Part shown: positions 1-7,302 of the stretch, in pieces
How the letters are laid out: each line of letters starts with the position of its first letter
Position numbering within the stretch: the stretch's first letter is position 1
DNA from: UMGS1696 sp964634795
Lineage (GTDB): Bacteria; Bacillota; Clostridia; Oscillospirales; CAG-272
Assembly: GCA_964634795.1 (NCBI GenBank)
Contig: CAZWLL010000002.1
Location: 1 to 64,000, forward strand
Reading direction: 5' to 3'
DNA: 64,000 nt
The notes under the pieces: model-generated
What the model was told of the DNA's origin: nothing
Databases searched by the model: none
Seen by the model: the letters and a program-made list of their open reading frames with translations, nothing else
Made by a program: the position numbers and the translations under genes

Positions 1-269
1 TTCAAGCAGCGTATAGCATAAGTTGCGTGTTCCGTAGCATAATTGGCAAGTACTACCGCGTCCATGTCATATTTAATAAAATCATCGAAGTCGGTAAAGC
101 ATTCAATGTGCAGTCCTGCCGCCTCCGCATTTTCTTTTGCCTGACGAAGAAGCGGCTCATATTTATCGCAAACTGCCACAAGCTCTGCTTCGGGGTGATG
201 CAGAAGCACCTGAATCATCGAGTTGCCTCGTGCTCCCCCGAAAACACCGATTCTCAATTTTCTATCCAT
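1..269 (-). CDS. Gfo/Idh/MocA-family oxidoreductase, N-terminal part (runs off the window)
   Basis: Only the first 89 or so codons are present; the gene continues past base 1. The ATG at 267-269 follows a GGGAGAG ribosome site. The protein opens MDRKLRIGVFGGARGNSM, a Rossmann beta-alpha turn with a glycine-rich NAD(P)-binding loop, followed by an acidic strand end (AVCDKYEP) and then AVVLANYATEHA, where this family carries its substrate-proximal loop. Members oxidise or reduce sugars and inositols with NAD(P). It is divergent from nothing nearby and lies downstream of its own promoter at 323-351, so it is transcribed independently of the glycosidase gene upstream. Family is clear; substrate cannot be told. 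Confidence 0.8.
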   Translation of the reverse strand, partial: MDRKLRIGVFGGARGNSMIQVLLHHPEAELVAVCDKYEPLLRQAKENAEAAGLHIECFTDFDDFIKYDMDAVVLANYATEHATYAIRCL

Positions 270-322
270 AAGTTATCTCTCCCTTTTCGCAACAGAAATT
301 GCGTATTTTTAGTTTTTTTGTT

Positions 323-351
323 ATTATATCACAACTATTGGATTTACGCAA
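323..351 (-). promoter_or_regulatory. Sigma-A type promoter for the partial oxidoreductase
   Basis: On the minus strand TTGCGT (346-351) and TATAAT (323-328) are separated by exactly 17 bases. It lies about 55 bases upstream of the oxidoreductase start. Confidence 0.7.
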
Positions 352-374
352 CACCGGAAAAATTTAGCATCAGA

Positions 375-2306
375 TTACAAAGCATTCTCTGTTTTGCGCT
401 CGCCATAATAATCAAGAAGGAAATGATTCAATCGTCCCGCACCCGATGCATTCGGCTGCCAAGGCGTGAACCACGGATTTACCGAAGAATATCGCTCGGA
501 TACCATAAATTCCGGTGTCACATTATAACGCAGGATACCTTTGGCATATTTCTCTGCTTTTTCAAGCTCTCCTCGTTCCATCCAAGCATGAATCCAACAA
601 ACCTCGGGGACACCTGTATAATATACATGACCGTATAATCCATCCGCTCCGCATGCATCATTAGTCATAATACCCGCAAGTCCATGCTCGTCATCAAGGA
701 ATCCGATTTCACGGTAGAAGTTCTCCATTTGTTCAAATAATTCCGAGTGAGGATCCATTATGTCAAGGATGAGAAGATAAGGTGCGCCGTCAGTGTAGAA
801 GCAATGATTGTAGCTTTCCTCAAACGGAACACCGAGAATATGCGGCATATTGTATGAATGCTCACCATGGTGTTCCGACGCAAATTTATTCTGAACACTC
901 AAAAGGAGTTCATGGTATTCGGTATAAATCGCGCGAATTTGAGCCGCGTCTTTTGCCCCGAATTTCTCATAGCATTTCGCCATGATGCCCAGTCCGTATG
1001 CGTTTACGGCATCAGTATACGTCCAATGCTGTCCTACCTCACCCCAATCAGATGCCTGACCTGACGAGAATAAACCTTTGACTTCTTTTTCTGTAGCAAG
1101 TGAGCGTCTGTACTGAATATAATCCAGCGCGAGATTCATCTTATCATGAAATTCCTCAAAAAGTGAAGGATCGTTCTTAACCATCAGGTGATACGAAAGT
1201 CCTGCGAGACATGCTCCGTTTGTGTTGTCCCAACGGACATAAGGATTGTCAAGCCTTCCCTTCTCAACACCATCCTGCTTTTGCCACAATCTAAAGAATG
1301 TTCTGTATGCATCGGTTACAAATTCGGACAGTCCGACACGGTCAAGAAGCGTAAGAAAATGTACCGCTTCCCATATCCAGATGAATCTGCCGACATCCCC
1401 CTGCCTTGCGAAAATCAAATCGGGATCAACCGAATTTTCATAACGCTGCAGCATTTGAAGCATAACGGTAATATTCTGTCGGAACATATTCTCGGTTGTC
1501 TTTCCTTCGGCATTCGGAAGCAGAAGTACCTTTTTCTGTACATTCATCCAAAACCTTTTCGTATCCCGAAGTGCATCGTCATAATCCATAACTCCGTCAA
1601 CCGAATCCTTACGCAGAACAAAACGCAAAACTGCGGATTCACCCGGAGCAATAGTATAGTCATAGCGGTAGTAATCGTGTGCCTTGAAGCGGTTCTTCTG
1701 CTCATCTCGTGAAATCCACCTGATGCTTCCGACGTTGTCATATGACAGTATACGTATTTCACCGTAACCGTTTTTATCGCGTGCCGTCAGCATATCGTTC
1801 TCGCACGGAGCAAATGGGTTAAGCCAACAAAGGTACCATTGACGTACATTACAATCATACGGCTCGTATCCTGTATCATGTAGTCCCGTCAGATAGTGAT
1901 CTGTGGATGACCAACGCGGCAGAACACCGATTGTTCCGCTTACTGTTTCGTTATGCGGATTTGTAATTCTTACTTCACAGTACGATGCAGGTTTGCTGGA
2001 GGTATCACAGAATGCCGTCATTTCTATTTGACAGCCGTTTTCCGGATCGACATTGTATAATGTATATATCGGCAAACCGTTTTCGGGCTTTTTCCACTGA
2101 GTCGTCTCCATATCTGCATCGGATGGGTCTTGCCCGAAAATAAGATGCGCTCCAAACCCGGGCAGATTATAATGCCATCCGTTATACCGCAAATCCAAAT
2201 CGACAATCTTAAGGTCAGGCTGCAGCATAACAAGCCGCTCGGATCCCGTAGGATGCAGATAAACTCTTGATGTTTTCGGTCTCTGCCAAGTTTCAATTTG
2301 CTTCAT
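375..2306 (-). CDS. Six-hairpin glycosidase-like protein
   Basis: A 643-residue protein with no signal peptide, so probably cytoplasmic. The first roughly 265 residues are beta-rich (a sandwich-like domain). The rest is alpha-helical, with aromatic and acidic stretches such as GRFIWIWEAV, RWDNTNGACLAGL and NDACGADGLYG, the pattern of (alpha/alpha)6-barrel glycoside hydrolases and phosphorylases. By family knowledge such two-domain proteins cleave or phosphorolyse oligosaccharides. The catalytic acid cannot be fixed by eye and the GH family is not assigned. Start MKQIETWQRP follows GAAAGGAT. The neighbouring oxidoreductase fits a sugar catabolic role. An upstream TATAAT lies at 2373-2378 without a clear -35. 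Confidence 0.65.
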   Translation of the reverse strand: MKQIETWQRPKTSRVYLHPTGSERLVMLQPDLKIVDLDLRYNGWHYNLPGFGAHLIFGQDPSDADMETTQWKKPENGLPIYTLYNVDPENGCQIEMTAFCDTSSKPASYCEVRITNPHNETVSGTIGVLPRWSSTDHYLTGLHDTGYEPYDCNVRQWYLCWLNPFAPCENDMLTARDKNGYGEIRILSYDNVGSIRWISRDEQKNRFKAHDYYRYDYTIAPGESAVLRFVLRKDSVDGVMDYDDALRDTKRFWMNVQKKVLLLPNAEGKTTENMFRQNITVMLQMLQRYENSVDPDLIFARQGDVGRFIWIWEAVHFLTLLDRVGLSEFVTDAYRTFFRLWQKQDGVEKGRLDNPYVRWDNTNGACLAGLSYHLMVKNDPSLFEEFHDKMNLALDYIQYRRSLATEKEVKGLFSSGQASDWGEVGQHWTYTDAVNAYGLGIMAKCYEKFGAKDAAQIRAIYTEYHELLLSVQNKFASEHHGEHSYNMPHILGVPFEESYNHCFYTDGAPYLLILDIMDPHSELFEQMENFYREIGFLDDEHGLAGIMTNDACGADGLYGHVYYTGVPEVCWIHAWMERGELEKAEKYAKGILRYNVTPEFMVSERYSSVNPWFTPWQPNASGAGRLNHFLLDYYGERKTENAL

Positions 2307-2427
2307 AGATGTTATCCTTTCTTATTCTGATGTTGTTGTTTTAAACGATTTCGGACCGTGTTTATTATTTCCATTATATCATATTCAAATCATGTTTACC
2401 ATATTTTTTAAGCTGAAAATCGTCTAC

Positions 2428-2482
2428 AAAAAATACTCCTGCCGTTACGGCTTCTTTCAGACAGCCGATACAGCGGGAGTAT
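2428..2482 (-). terminator. Intrinsic terminator after the ABC exporter gene
   Basis: Arms GGAGTAT (2476-2482) and ATACTCC (2433-2439) enclose a long, partly paired loop with an inner CGGCT/AGCCG pairing. On the minus strand the stem is followed by a run of T (complement of 2428-2433). Confidence 0.75.
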
Positions 2483-2495
2483 CTTTTTATTTACT

Positions 2496-4724
2496 TTATT
2501 CTTTATTATCGTCCAATGGACGATTATCGTTCGATGGACGATTATCGTTCGATGGACGATTATCGTTCGATGGACGTTTCATACCGTCTGGCGGACGTCT
2601 TCCGTCATTCGGAGGTCTTCTTTCACCGTTCGGAGGACGTTTCATGTCACCTTCGCGGAAATTCCTGCCCGGAGGCGGCATCATTCCGTCACGGTCAAAC
2701 GGAGGCTTGGGTCTGTTATCATCTCCGTTATTCGAATCGTGTTTATACGATGTCTCACTTCCGATTATAAAATCTTCCGCTGACATTCCGTCAATAGGCG
2801 TTATATATCTCTTTGCCTGAGTTGTAAACAGCTCATAATACAAACCATGCTTTTTCATAAGCTCGGTATGATCGCCTATTTCAACCACAGCTCCGTTTTC
2901 AAGAACGATAATCTTATTTGCAACAGTTGCGGATGAAAGTCTGTGTGAAACGAATATGGTAGTCTTATCCTTACGAAGTCTGTCAAACTGATTGTATATT
3001 TCCTGTTCCGCTATTGCGTCAAGGCTGGCTGTAGGCTCATCGAGAATGATTATGTCCGAATCACTGTAAAACGCACGCGCTATCGACAGCTTCTGCCACT
3101 GTCCGATTGAAAGCTCGATGCCGTTTTCCTCGAAGAATCTCATAAGAGGAGTATCGTATTTGTCAGGCAGCTTTTCTATGAATCCATCGGCTGAGGATTG
3201 TTTTGCGGCATTAATGATTTCATCGTCATTAATTTCACGCTCTACTTCACCGAACCACACGTTCTCTTTAACACTTACAGCGTACTTTCCGAAGTCCTGG
3301 AATATTATTCCGAACATCGAATATAAATCCTTCGTATCGTATTCCTTTATATCATGACCGTCAAGAATAATCTTTCCTTCGGTTGGGTCGTACAATCTTG
3401 TAAGCAGCTTAATAAGTGTGGTTTTTCCGGCTCCGTTTAATCCGACAAGTACACATGTATCTCCCGGTTCAAGAGTAAAGCTTACATGGTTTATTACATT
3501 GCGCTCCGTACCCGGATATGCGAATGAAACATTATCAAATACAATAGTATGACCTTTGTGATGCTCTATTTTGCGCGGTTCATCAAGAAGAGGAACTATT
3601 TTTCTCTTTTCATTCATGAACGATATGAGGTTATCGATAAACAATGTTCCCTCATATATAGAAGCGGTTGTGGAGATAATCGTTCCTATTCCGCTCGCGA
3701 TTGAATTAAGAGCTCCCGTATACAGTGAATAATCACCTACCTCATATGCACCATTGGCAACACCCTTTGCAATGTAAATAAACAATGCACAGTTAACTAC
3801 GGTGCTGATGAGTGTAAGTCCTATATTCCATATACCTTCACCGACAAACAGCTTTTTCAAGCCGCCGAAATAGCGCAGGAAGGTTTCCTGATATCTGCCT
3901 ATAAACAGGTCGGAAAGGTTGAAAAGACGCACTTCCTTGACAAGATCCTTGCTTGTCATGAGTTCGGAATAATAAGACATCTGTCTGCGGTCTTTCGAGT
4001 GTCTCTTGACGTACCAGAAATTTTTCTTTCTATATGCAAAGTTGATTATTGCAGTAGGAATGCTGAGTACGGCAATAACAATCGGTGCAAGCGGGCTGAC
4101 AGCTCCGAGTATTACAATAAACGACAGCATGCTTATAACAGTACTTATGATAGTAAAGTTGCTGTTTAAAATCTGTATAGGACGGCTTCCCGCCTCACGT
4201 TTTGCGTTTTCGAATCTTTCGTAAAATTCGGGAAGGTCAAAGCTTGCAAGGTCGACCTCACGAGCCTTATACATTATTTTTAAATTGATGTGATTTACTA
4301 CAAGCTCATTTGCTATGTTGTTGAATATATTCGAAACTCTGCTTACCATTCCGGTAACGAAGCTGTATCCGAATCGAATTACAAGAAGCGTTATTACGGT
4401 ATTAAATTTGTTTTCAAGTCCCTGCACTGCCGATGTATACGCAACAGCCAATGCGTTCAAAAGCTCTTTTCCGATTAATGACGATATGACGGGCGTAACA
4501 CCGTTCCATATAGCCATAAATACCATAAAAAACAATATCCAAGGCTTGGTTTCCCAAACCAGCGCAAAAATATATATCAGTCTGTGAAAGAACTTAGATA
4601 CGACTCTCCACAAATATCCGGGGACTTCCGAAATCTTTTTAGGTTTCGGTTCTTTAAGCATTTCTATCATTCTTTCGCGGCTGTTTGGTCTGAATCCGCC
4701 TCCCGGCCCAGGTCCCGGTCCCAT
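2496..4724 (-). CDS. ABC exporter, fused permease and ATPase, with proline-rich tails
   Basis: 742 residues. The order is a glycine/proline-rich head (MGPGPGPGGGFRP), a six-helix exporter membrane domain (about 45-370) and a nucleotide-binding domain with Walker A GLNGAGKTT (about 428), signature LSIGQ (about 541) and Walker B IIILDEP (about 562). The tail is a low-complexity, hydrophilic run rich in RPP and RPSNDN. Exporters of this half-transporter type pump drugs, lipids or peptides and work as dimers; no partner half is encoded here, so a homodimer is likely. The start lies one base after the marR stop, so the two are co-transcribed and the MarR protein probably controls it. The 18-bp repeats at 2511-2576 encode part of the tail. 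Confidence 0.9.
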   Translation of the reverse strand: MGPGPGPGGGFRPNSRERMIEMLKEPKPKKISEVPGYLWRVVSKFFHRLIYIFALVWETKPWILFFMVFMAIWNGVTPVISSLIGKELLNALAVAYTSAVQGLENKFNTVITLLVIRFGYSFVTGMVSRVSNIFNNIANELVVNHINLKIMYKAREVDLASFDLPEFYERFENAKREAGSRPIQILNSNFTIISTVISMLSFIVILGAVSPLAPIVIAVLSIPTAIINFAYRKKNFWYVKRHSKDRRQMSYYSELMTSKDLVKEVRLFNLSDLFIGRYQETFLRYFGGLKKLFVGEGIWNIGLTLISTVVNCALFIYIAKGVANGAYEVGDYSLYTGALNSIASGIGTIISTTASIYEGTLFIDNLISFMNEKRKIVPLLDEPRKIEHHKGHTIVFDNVSFAYPGTERNVINHVSFTLEPGDTCVLVGLNGAGKTTLIKLLTRLYDPTEGKIILDGHDIKEYDTKDLYSMFGIIFQDFGKYAVSVKENVWFGEVEREINDDEIINAAKQSSADGFIEKLPDKYDTPLMRFFEENGIELSIGQWQKLSIARAFYSDSDIIILDEPTASLDAIAEQEIYNQFDRLRKDKTTIFVSHRLSSATVANKIIVLENGAVVEIGDHTELMKKHGLYYELFTTQAKRYITPIDGMSAEDFIIGSETSYKHDSNNGDDNRPKPPFDRDGMMPPPGRNFREGDMKRPPNGERRPPNDGRRPPDGMKRPSNDNRPSNDNRPSNDNRPLDDNKE
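2511..2576. repeat. 18-bp tandem repeat inside the ABC exporter tail
   Basis: Unit gttcgatggacgattatc occurs 3.7 times (2511-2528 slightly degenerate, 2529-2546, 2547-2564, partial 2565-2576). Read on the minus strand it encodes RPSNDN repeats and stays in frame, so copy number can change without breaking the gene. Confidence 0.9.
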
Positions 4725-4725
4725 A

Positions 4726-5205
4726 TCAATTCTCCTTTTTTTGTTCTGTTAATTTTTTAAGTATCACCGCAAGCTCATCCTTTTCCTGATCGCTTAGCGG
4801 CGAAAACAGCATTTCGGCGTGTTCCTTGTTTGCTTTTTGCATTATGGTAAGCTGCTCTTCACCTTTTGAAGTCAGCGATACCATACTTATTCGTTTGTCG
4901 TTTTCATCCTGCCGGCGTGTAATAAAGCCTTCTGTCTCCATTTTCACAAGAAGCTCTGACAGCGATTGCGGGCGTATTTCAAGCCTCTCGGCAATGTCTC
5001 GCTGGCTCATCTCTCCCGCACCTTTGAGCATATTCATCAGTCTCACTCGTCCATGCTCTCTCGGTGGCGGTGGCGGCGGCATTCTGTCCTCACCTTTCGA
5101 AGGAGGCGGCGGTGGCGGCGGCTGTTCATCGTGCTCATGTTTGCTTCTTCGTGAAATGGCGTTCAGCTTTCTAAGCATACAAAGCAGTTCTTCTTCCTTA
5201 GTCAT
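4726..5205 (-). CDS. MarR-family transcriptional regulator with polyproline runs
   Basis: 159 residues. The winged helix-turn-helix (about 53-155) is typical of MarR: a helix giving LNMLKGAGEMSQRDIAERL-like pairing of dimer and HTH, recognition segment QSLSELLVKMETEGFI, and wing sequence DENDKRISMVSLT. Two uninterrupted proline runs (P29-35 and P43-48) sit before the DNA-binding domain, where MarR proteins normally have a short helix. It precedes and is translationally close to the ABC exporter. Two identical 12-bp sites flank its promoter, which suggests self-repression relieved by a ligand of the exporter. Ligand unknown. Confidence 0.9.
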   Translation of the reverse strand: MTKEEELLCMLRKLNAISRRSKHEHDEQPPPPPPPSKGEDRMPPPPPPREHGRVRLMNMLKGAGEMSQRDIAERLEIRPQSLSELLVKMETEGFITRRQDENDKRISMVSLTSKGEEQLTIMQKANKEHAEMLFSPLSDQEKDELAVILKKLTEQKKEN

Positions 5206-5224
5206 GTTTTCTCCTTCCTTTTTC

Positions 5225-5236
5225 TCAGGTACCTTA
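5225..5236. promoter_or_regulatory. Putative MarR operator, copy 1
   Basis: tcaggtacctta, containing the palindrome AGGTACCT. It overlaps the expected transcription start of the marR operon. An identical 12-mer lies at 5274-5285, 49 bases away. Confidence 0.55.
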
Positions 5237-5240
5237 CTGT

Positions 5241-5269
5241 ATTATACCACGCAGTCCTCCCGATGTCAA
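5241..5269 (-). promoter_or_regulatory. Promoter of the marR-ABC operon
   Basis: Minus-strand TTGACA (5264-5269) and TATAAT (5241-5246) with a 17-base spacer, both perfect consensus. Identical copies of tcaggtacctta lie on each side. Confidence 0.85.
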
Positions 5270-5273
5270 CTGT

Positions 5274-5285
5274 TCAGGTACCTTA
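5274..5285. promoter_or_regulatory. Putative MarR operator, copy 2
   Basis: Same 12-mer tcaggtacctta just upstream of the marR -35 box and 25 bases before the divergent -35 box at 5310, so a bound regulator could influence both directions. Confidence 0.5.
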
Positions 5286-5309
5286 TTTTTATATTTTTTT
5301 GATTTTTTA

Positions 5310-5338
5310 TTGACAAAGCACAATATGCATTGTATAAT
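5310..5338 (+). promoter_or_regulatory. Promoter of the SPFH gene
   Basis: TTGACA (5310-5315) and TATAAT (5333-5338) with a 17-base spacer, perfect consensus, about 58 bases before the start codon. Confidence 0.85.
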
Positions 5339-5396
5339 ATTGTTGTGATTTCATTTTGATATCACAATACAACATCTGATTAAAGGAGTTAAAATT

Positions 5397-6431
5397 ATGG
5401 AAGACATTAAAAGTACATCCGAGAAGATTTTAAAACCAAGGAGCGGTTGGCTCGTTTTGGTTTTATCAATACTATTATATCTGATTGATTTCTTTATCAT
5501 GGCTGTATCTTCATATGGTATGGATAATAATTTCGGTATCGCAGGCGGAATCAGTACATTGGTTTTCGCAATCGCATGCGTATATGCTGTTCTCGGATGG
5601 ATATGGTGGATAGGATTAAAAATAGTCGGTCCGAATGAAGCACTTGTACTCACTCTCTTCGGTAAATACATCGGAACGATTAAAAGCGAAGGTTTCTTTT
5701 TTGTAAATCCATTTTGCTCTGCCGTAAATCCCGCTGCTAAAACCAAACTGAACCAAAGCGGAGATGTATCCGAAGGTTCGGCACAACCGAACAATACAAA
5801 CGCGAATCAAATACCTTCCAAAAAGATTTCTTTAAAGGTTATGACTCTTAACAATAATCGTCAGAAAATCAACGACTGTCTCGGCAACCCGATTGAAATC
5901 GGTATAGCTGTAATGTGGAAAGTAAATGATACCGCAAAGGCTGTATTTAACGTTGACAACTATAAGGAGTATCTTTCATTGCAATGTGATGCCGCGCTTC
6001 GTGAAATAGTACGTATTTATCCGTATGACGTTGCTCCGAATGTTGACACAACAGGTGACGGTATAGCCGATGAAGGAAGTCTTCGCGGTTCAAGTGAAAT
6101 TGTTGCAAACAGAATTCGTGAAAAAATCAGTGAAAAGGTAGCATTTGCCGGACTCGAGGTAATTGACGCACGTATTACATATCTTGCGTATGCACCTGAA
6201 ATAGCCGCTGTAATGCTGCAAAGACAACAGGCATCCGCTGTTATAGATGCAAGAAAAATGATAGTCGATGGTGCTGTGAGCATGGTGCAAATGGCTCTCG
6301 ATAAGATACAATCCGATCATATATGCAGTCTTGATGATGAAAGAACAGCGCAAATGGTATCCAATCTTCTTGTTGTGTTATGCAGTAACCAAGGAGCTCA
6401 GCCTATAATCAACTCAGGCAGTATATATTAA
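5397..6431 (+). CDS. SPFH/band-7 domain membrane protein
   Basis: 344 residues. Two hydrophobic segments (about 18-40 and 48-76) anchor it in the membrane; the SPFH domain follows, opening with GPNEALVLTLFGKYIGTIKSEGFFFVNPF, a near-signature stretch of the stomatin/prohibitin superfamily. Then come VNDTAKAVFNVDNYKEYL and a helical end with MLQRQQASAVIDAR. Such proteins form ring or scaffold assemblies that organise membrane microdomains and proteases. ATG 5397 has AAAGGAG eight bases upstream. It is followed after one base by a small ribbon-helix-helix gene in the same transcript. Partner and role are not shown by the sequence. Confidence 0.88.
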   Translation: MEDIKSTSEKILKPRSGWLVLVLSILLYLIDFFIMAVSSYGMDNNFGIAGGISTLVFAIACVYAVLGWIWWIGLKIVGPNEALVLTLFGKYIGTIKSEGFFFVNPFCSAVNPAAKTKLNQSGDVSEGSAQPNNTNANQIPSKKISLKVMTLNNNRQKINDCLGNPIEIGIAVMWKVNDTAKAVFNVDNYKEYLSLQCDAALREIVRIYPYDVAPNVDTTGDGIADEGSLRGSSEIVANRIREKISEKVAFAGLEVIDARITYLAYAPEIAAVMLQRQQASAVIDARKMIVDGAVSMVQMALDKIQSDHICSLDDERTAQMVSNLLVVLCSNQGAQPIINSGSIY

Positions 6432-6432
6432 T

Positions 6433-6642
6433 ATGGCTGAAAAAGAAAAAAAACAAGTCCCCCTAAGACTTTCCAAAACACTTTATGATGAATTAATGAG
6501 ATGGGCTGAAGACGACTTTCGCTCGCTCAACGGTCAAATCGAATATTTACTGACCGAATGTGTTCGAAAGAGAAAAAACTGCAATAACGAAACAGAAAAT
6601 GAAGATTCTGACGACAGCGATAATTCCGGAAGCGCAACGTAA
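6433..6642 (+). CDS. Small Arc-like ribbon-helix-helix protein
   Basis: 69 residues. KKQVPLRLSKTLYDELMRWA is a beta strand plus helix and DDFRSLNGQIEYLLTECVRKRK a second helix, the pattern of Arc/MetJ-type ribbon-helix-helix DNA-binding domains with the conserved S-x-N-x-x-I turn. The last 20 residues are very acidic (NEDSDDSDNSGS). No toxin gene is adjacent. It begins one base after the SPFH stop, so the two are co-expressed; it may be a regulator of the pair or a linker that no longer binds DNA. Confidence 0.75.
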   Translation: MAEKEKKQVPLRLSKTLYDELMRWAEDDFRSLNGQIEYLLTECVRKRKNCNNETENEDSDDSDNSGSAT

Positions 6643-6674
6643 TATTTAAATAAAACTATCTACTAAATTCCATT

Positions 6675-6706
6675 AAAAAAGCATCTCAATATGAGATGCT
6701 TTTTCG
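6675..6706. terminator. Bidirectional terminator between convergent genes
   Basis: GCATCTCA (6681-6688) pairs with TGAGATGC (6692-6699), flanked by A6 on the left and T5 on the right. It therefore serves both the SPFH transcript and the corrinoid operon, which ends at 6709. Confidence 0.9.
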
Positions 6707-6708
6707 AT

Positions 6709-7269
6709 TTACTTTTTATGCCAATATATTACCGAAAAATATGTTACGGTATTCACTCCGTTAATATAATGCATGCCGCAATCCGCCGCAAGCTTAACTA
6801 CATTTACTCCTGTTGCTTCAATTGAGTGATGCATTAATGTGGGGTGACGACATGGAGACGTCGGATATGTACATTTTTCGCACAGATGACAACCTTCCGC
6901 ACCGCAAATTTCAAATGCATCACCTTGTTCCGAAAGCATTTTTTCTATCTCGCGTTCGGCTTTGACGTGCTGTATTCTTCCTTCATTCATTCCGTCAACA
7001 TCGTATGAATCCTCTAATTCATGAACGGTAGTGTAAACAAATGCGTTTTCATACTCGCGATAATGTTCCATTAAATCCTGCCAGCGTCCCACTCCGGGAG
7101 GACATGACCAACATTTACCGTACATACCGCACAAGTTCGCTTCACACGCATCACGTACCTCCTGAGAAAAAGTTATATTCATAGGAGAAACAAACGACGA
7201 TTCGTGTATAGGGTACGATAATACATCGGAATTCTTTTGCAAATCGCTTAAAATCGATTCTATAGACAT
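6709..7269 (-). CDS. DUF2284 metal-binding protein
   Basis: 186 residues with two cysteine groups: C42, C47, C53 and C56 in the segment CGMYGKCWSCPP, and a second group near 118-140 (CGAEGCHLCEKC then SPCRHP). This is the DUF2284 pattern, predicted to bind metal or an iron-sulfur cluster; its biochemical role is unknown. It is the last gene of the corrinoid methyltransferase operon, directly after the RACo-like activator, which suggests help with electron delivery or cluster assembly for corrinoid activation. That role is inference from position only. Confidence 0.8.
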   Translation of the reverse strand: MSIESILSDLQKNSDVLSYPIHESSFVSPMNITFSQEVRDACEANLCGMYGKCWSCPPGVGRWQDLMEHYREYENAFVYTTVHELEDSYDVDGMNEGRIQHVKAEREIEKMLSEQGDAFEICGAEGCHLCEKCTYPTSPCRHPTLMHHSIEATGVNVVKLAADCGMHYINGVNTVTYFSVIYWHKK

Positions 7270-7302
7270 AGCATATTCCTTTCATTCACAGAGACAAGAC
7301 AC

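Noticed and set aside
27..638. Open frame of 203 codons on the plus strand
   Set aside because: It runs antisense across the start of the partial oxidoreductase and the end of the glycosidase gene, with Cys/Arg/Phe-rich text and no domain or ribosome site.
2496..2576. CRISPR-like short repeats
   Set aside because: The 18-bp units are contiguous with no spacers and encode an in-frame RPSNDN tail, so this is a coding repeat.
6433..6642. Antitoxin of a toxin-antitoxin pair
   Set aside because: The ribbon-helix-helix fold would suit, but no toxin-like gene is adjacent; the partner is an SPFH protein.
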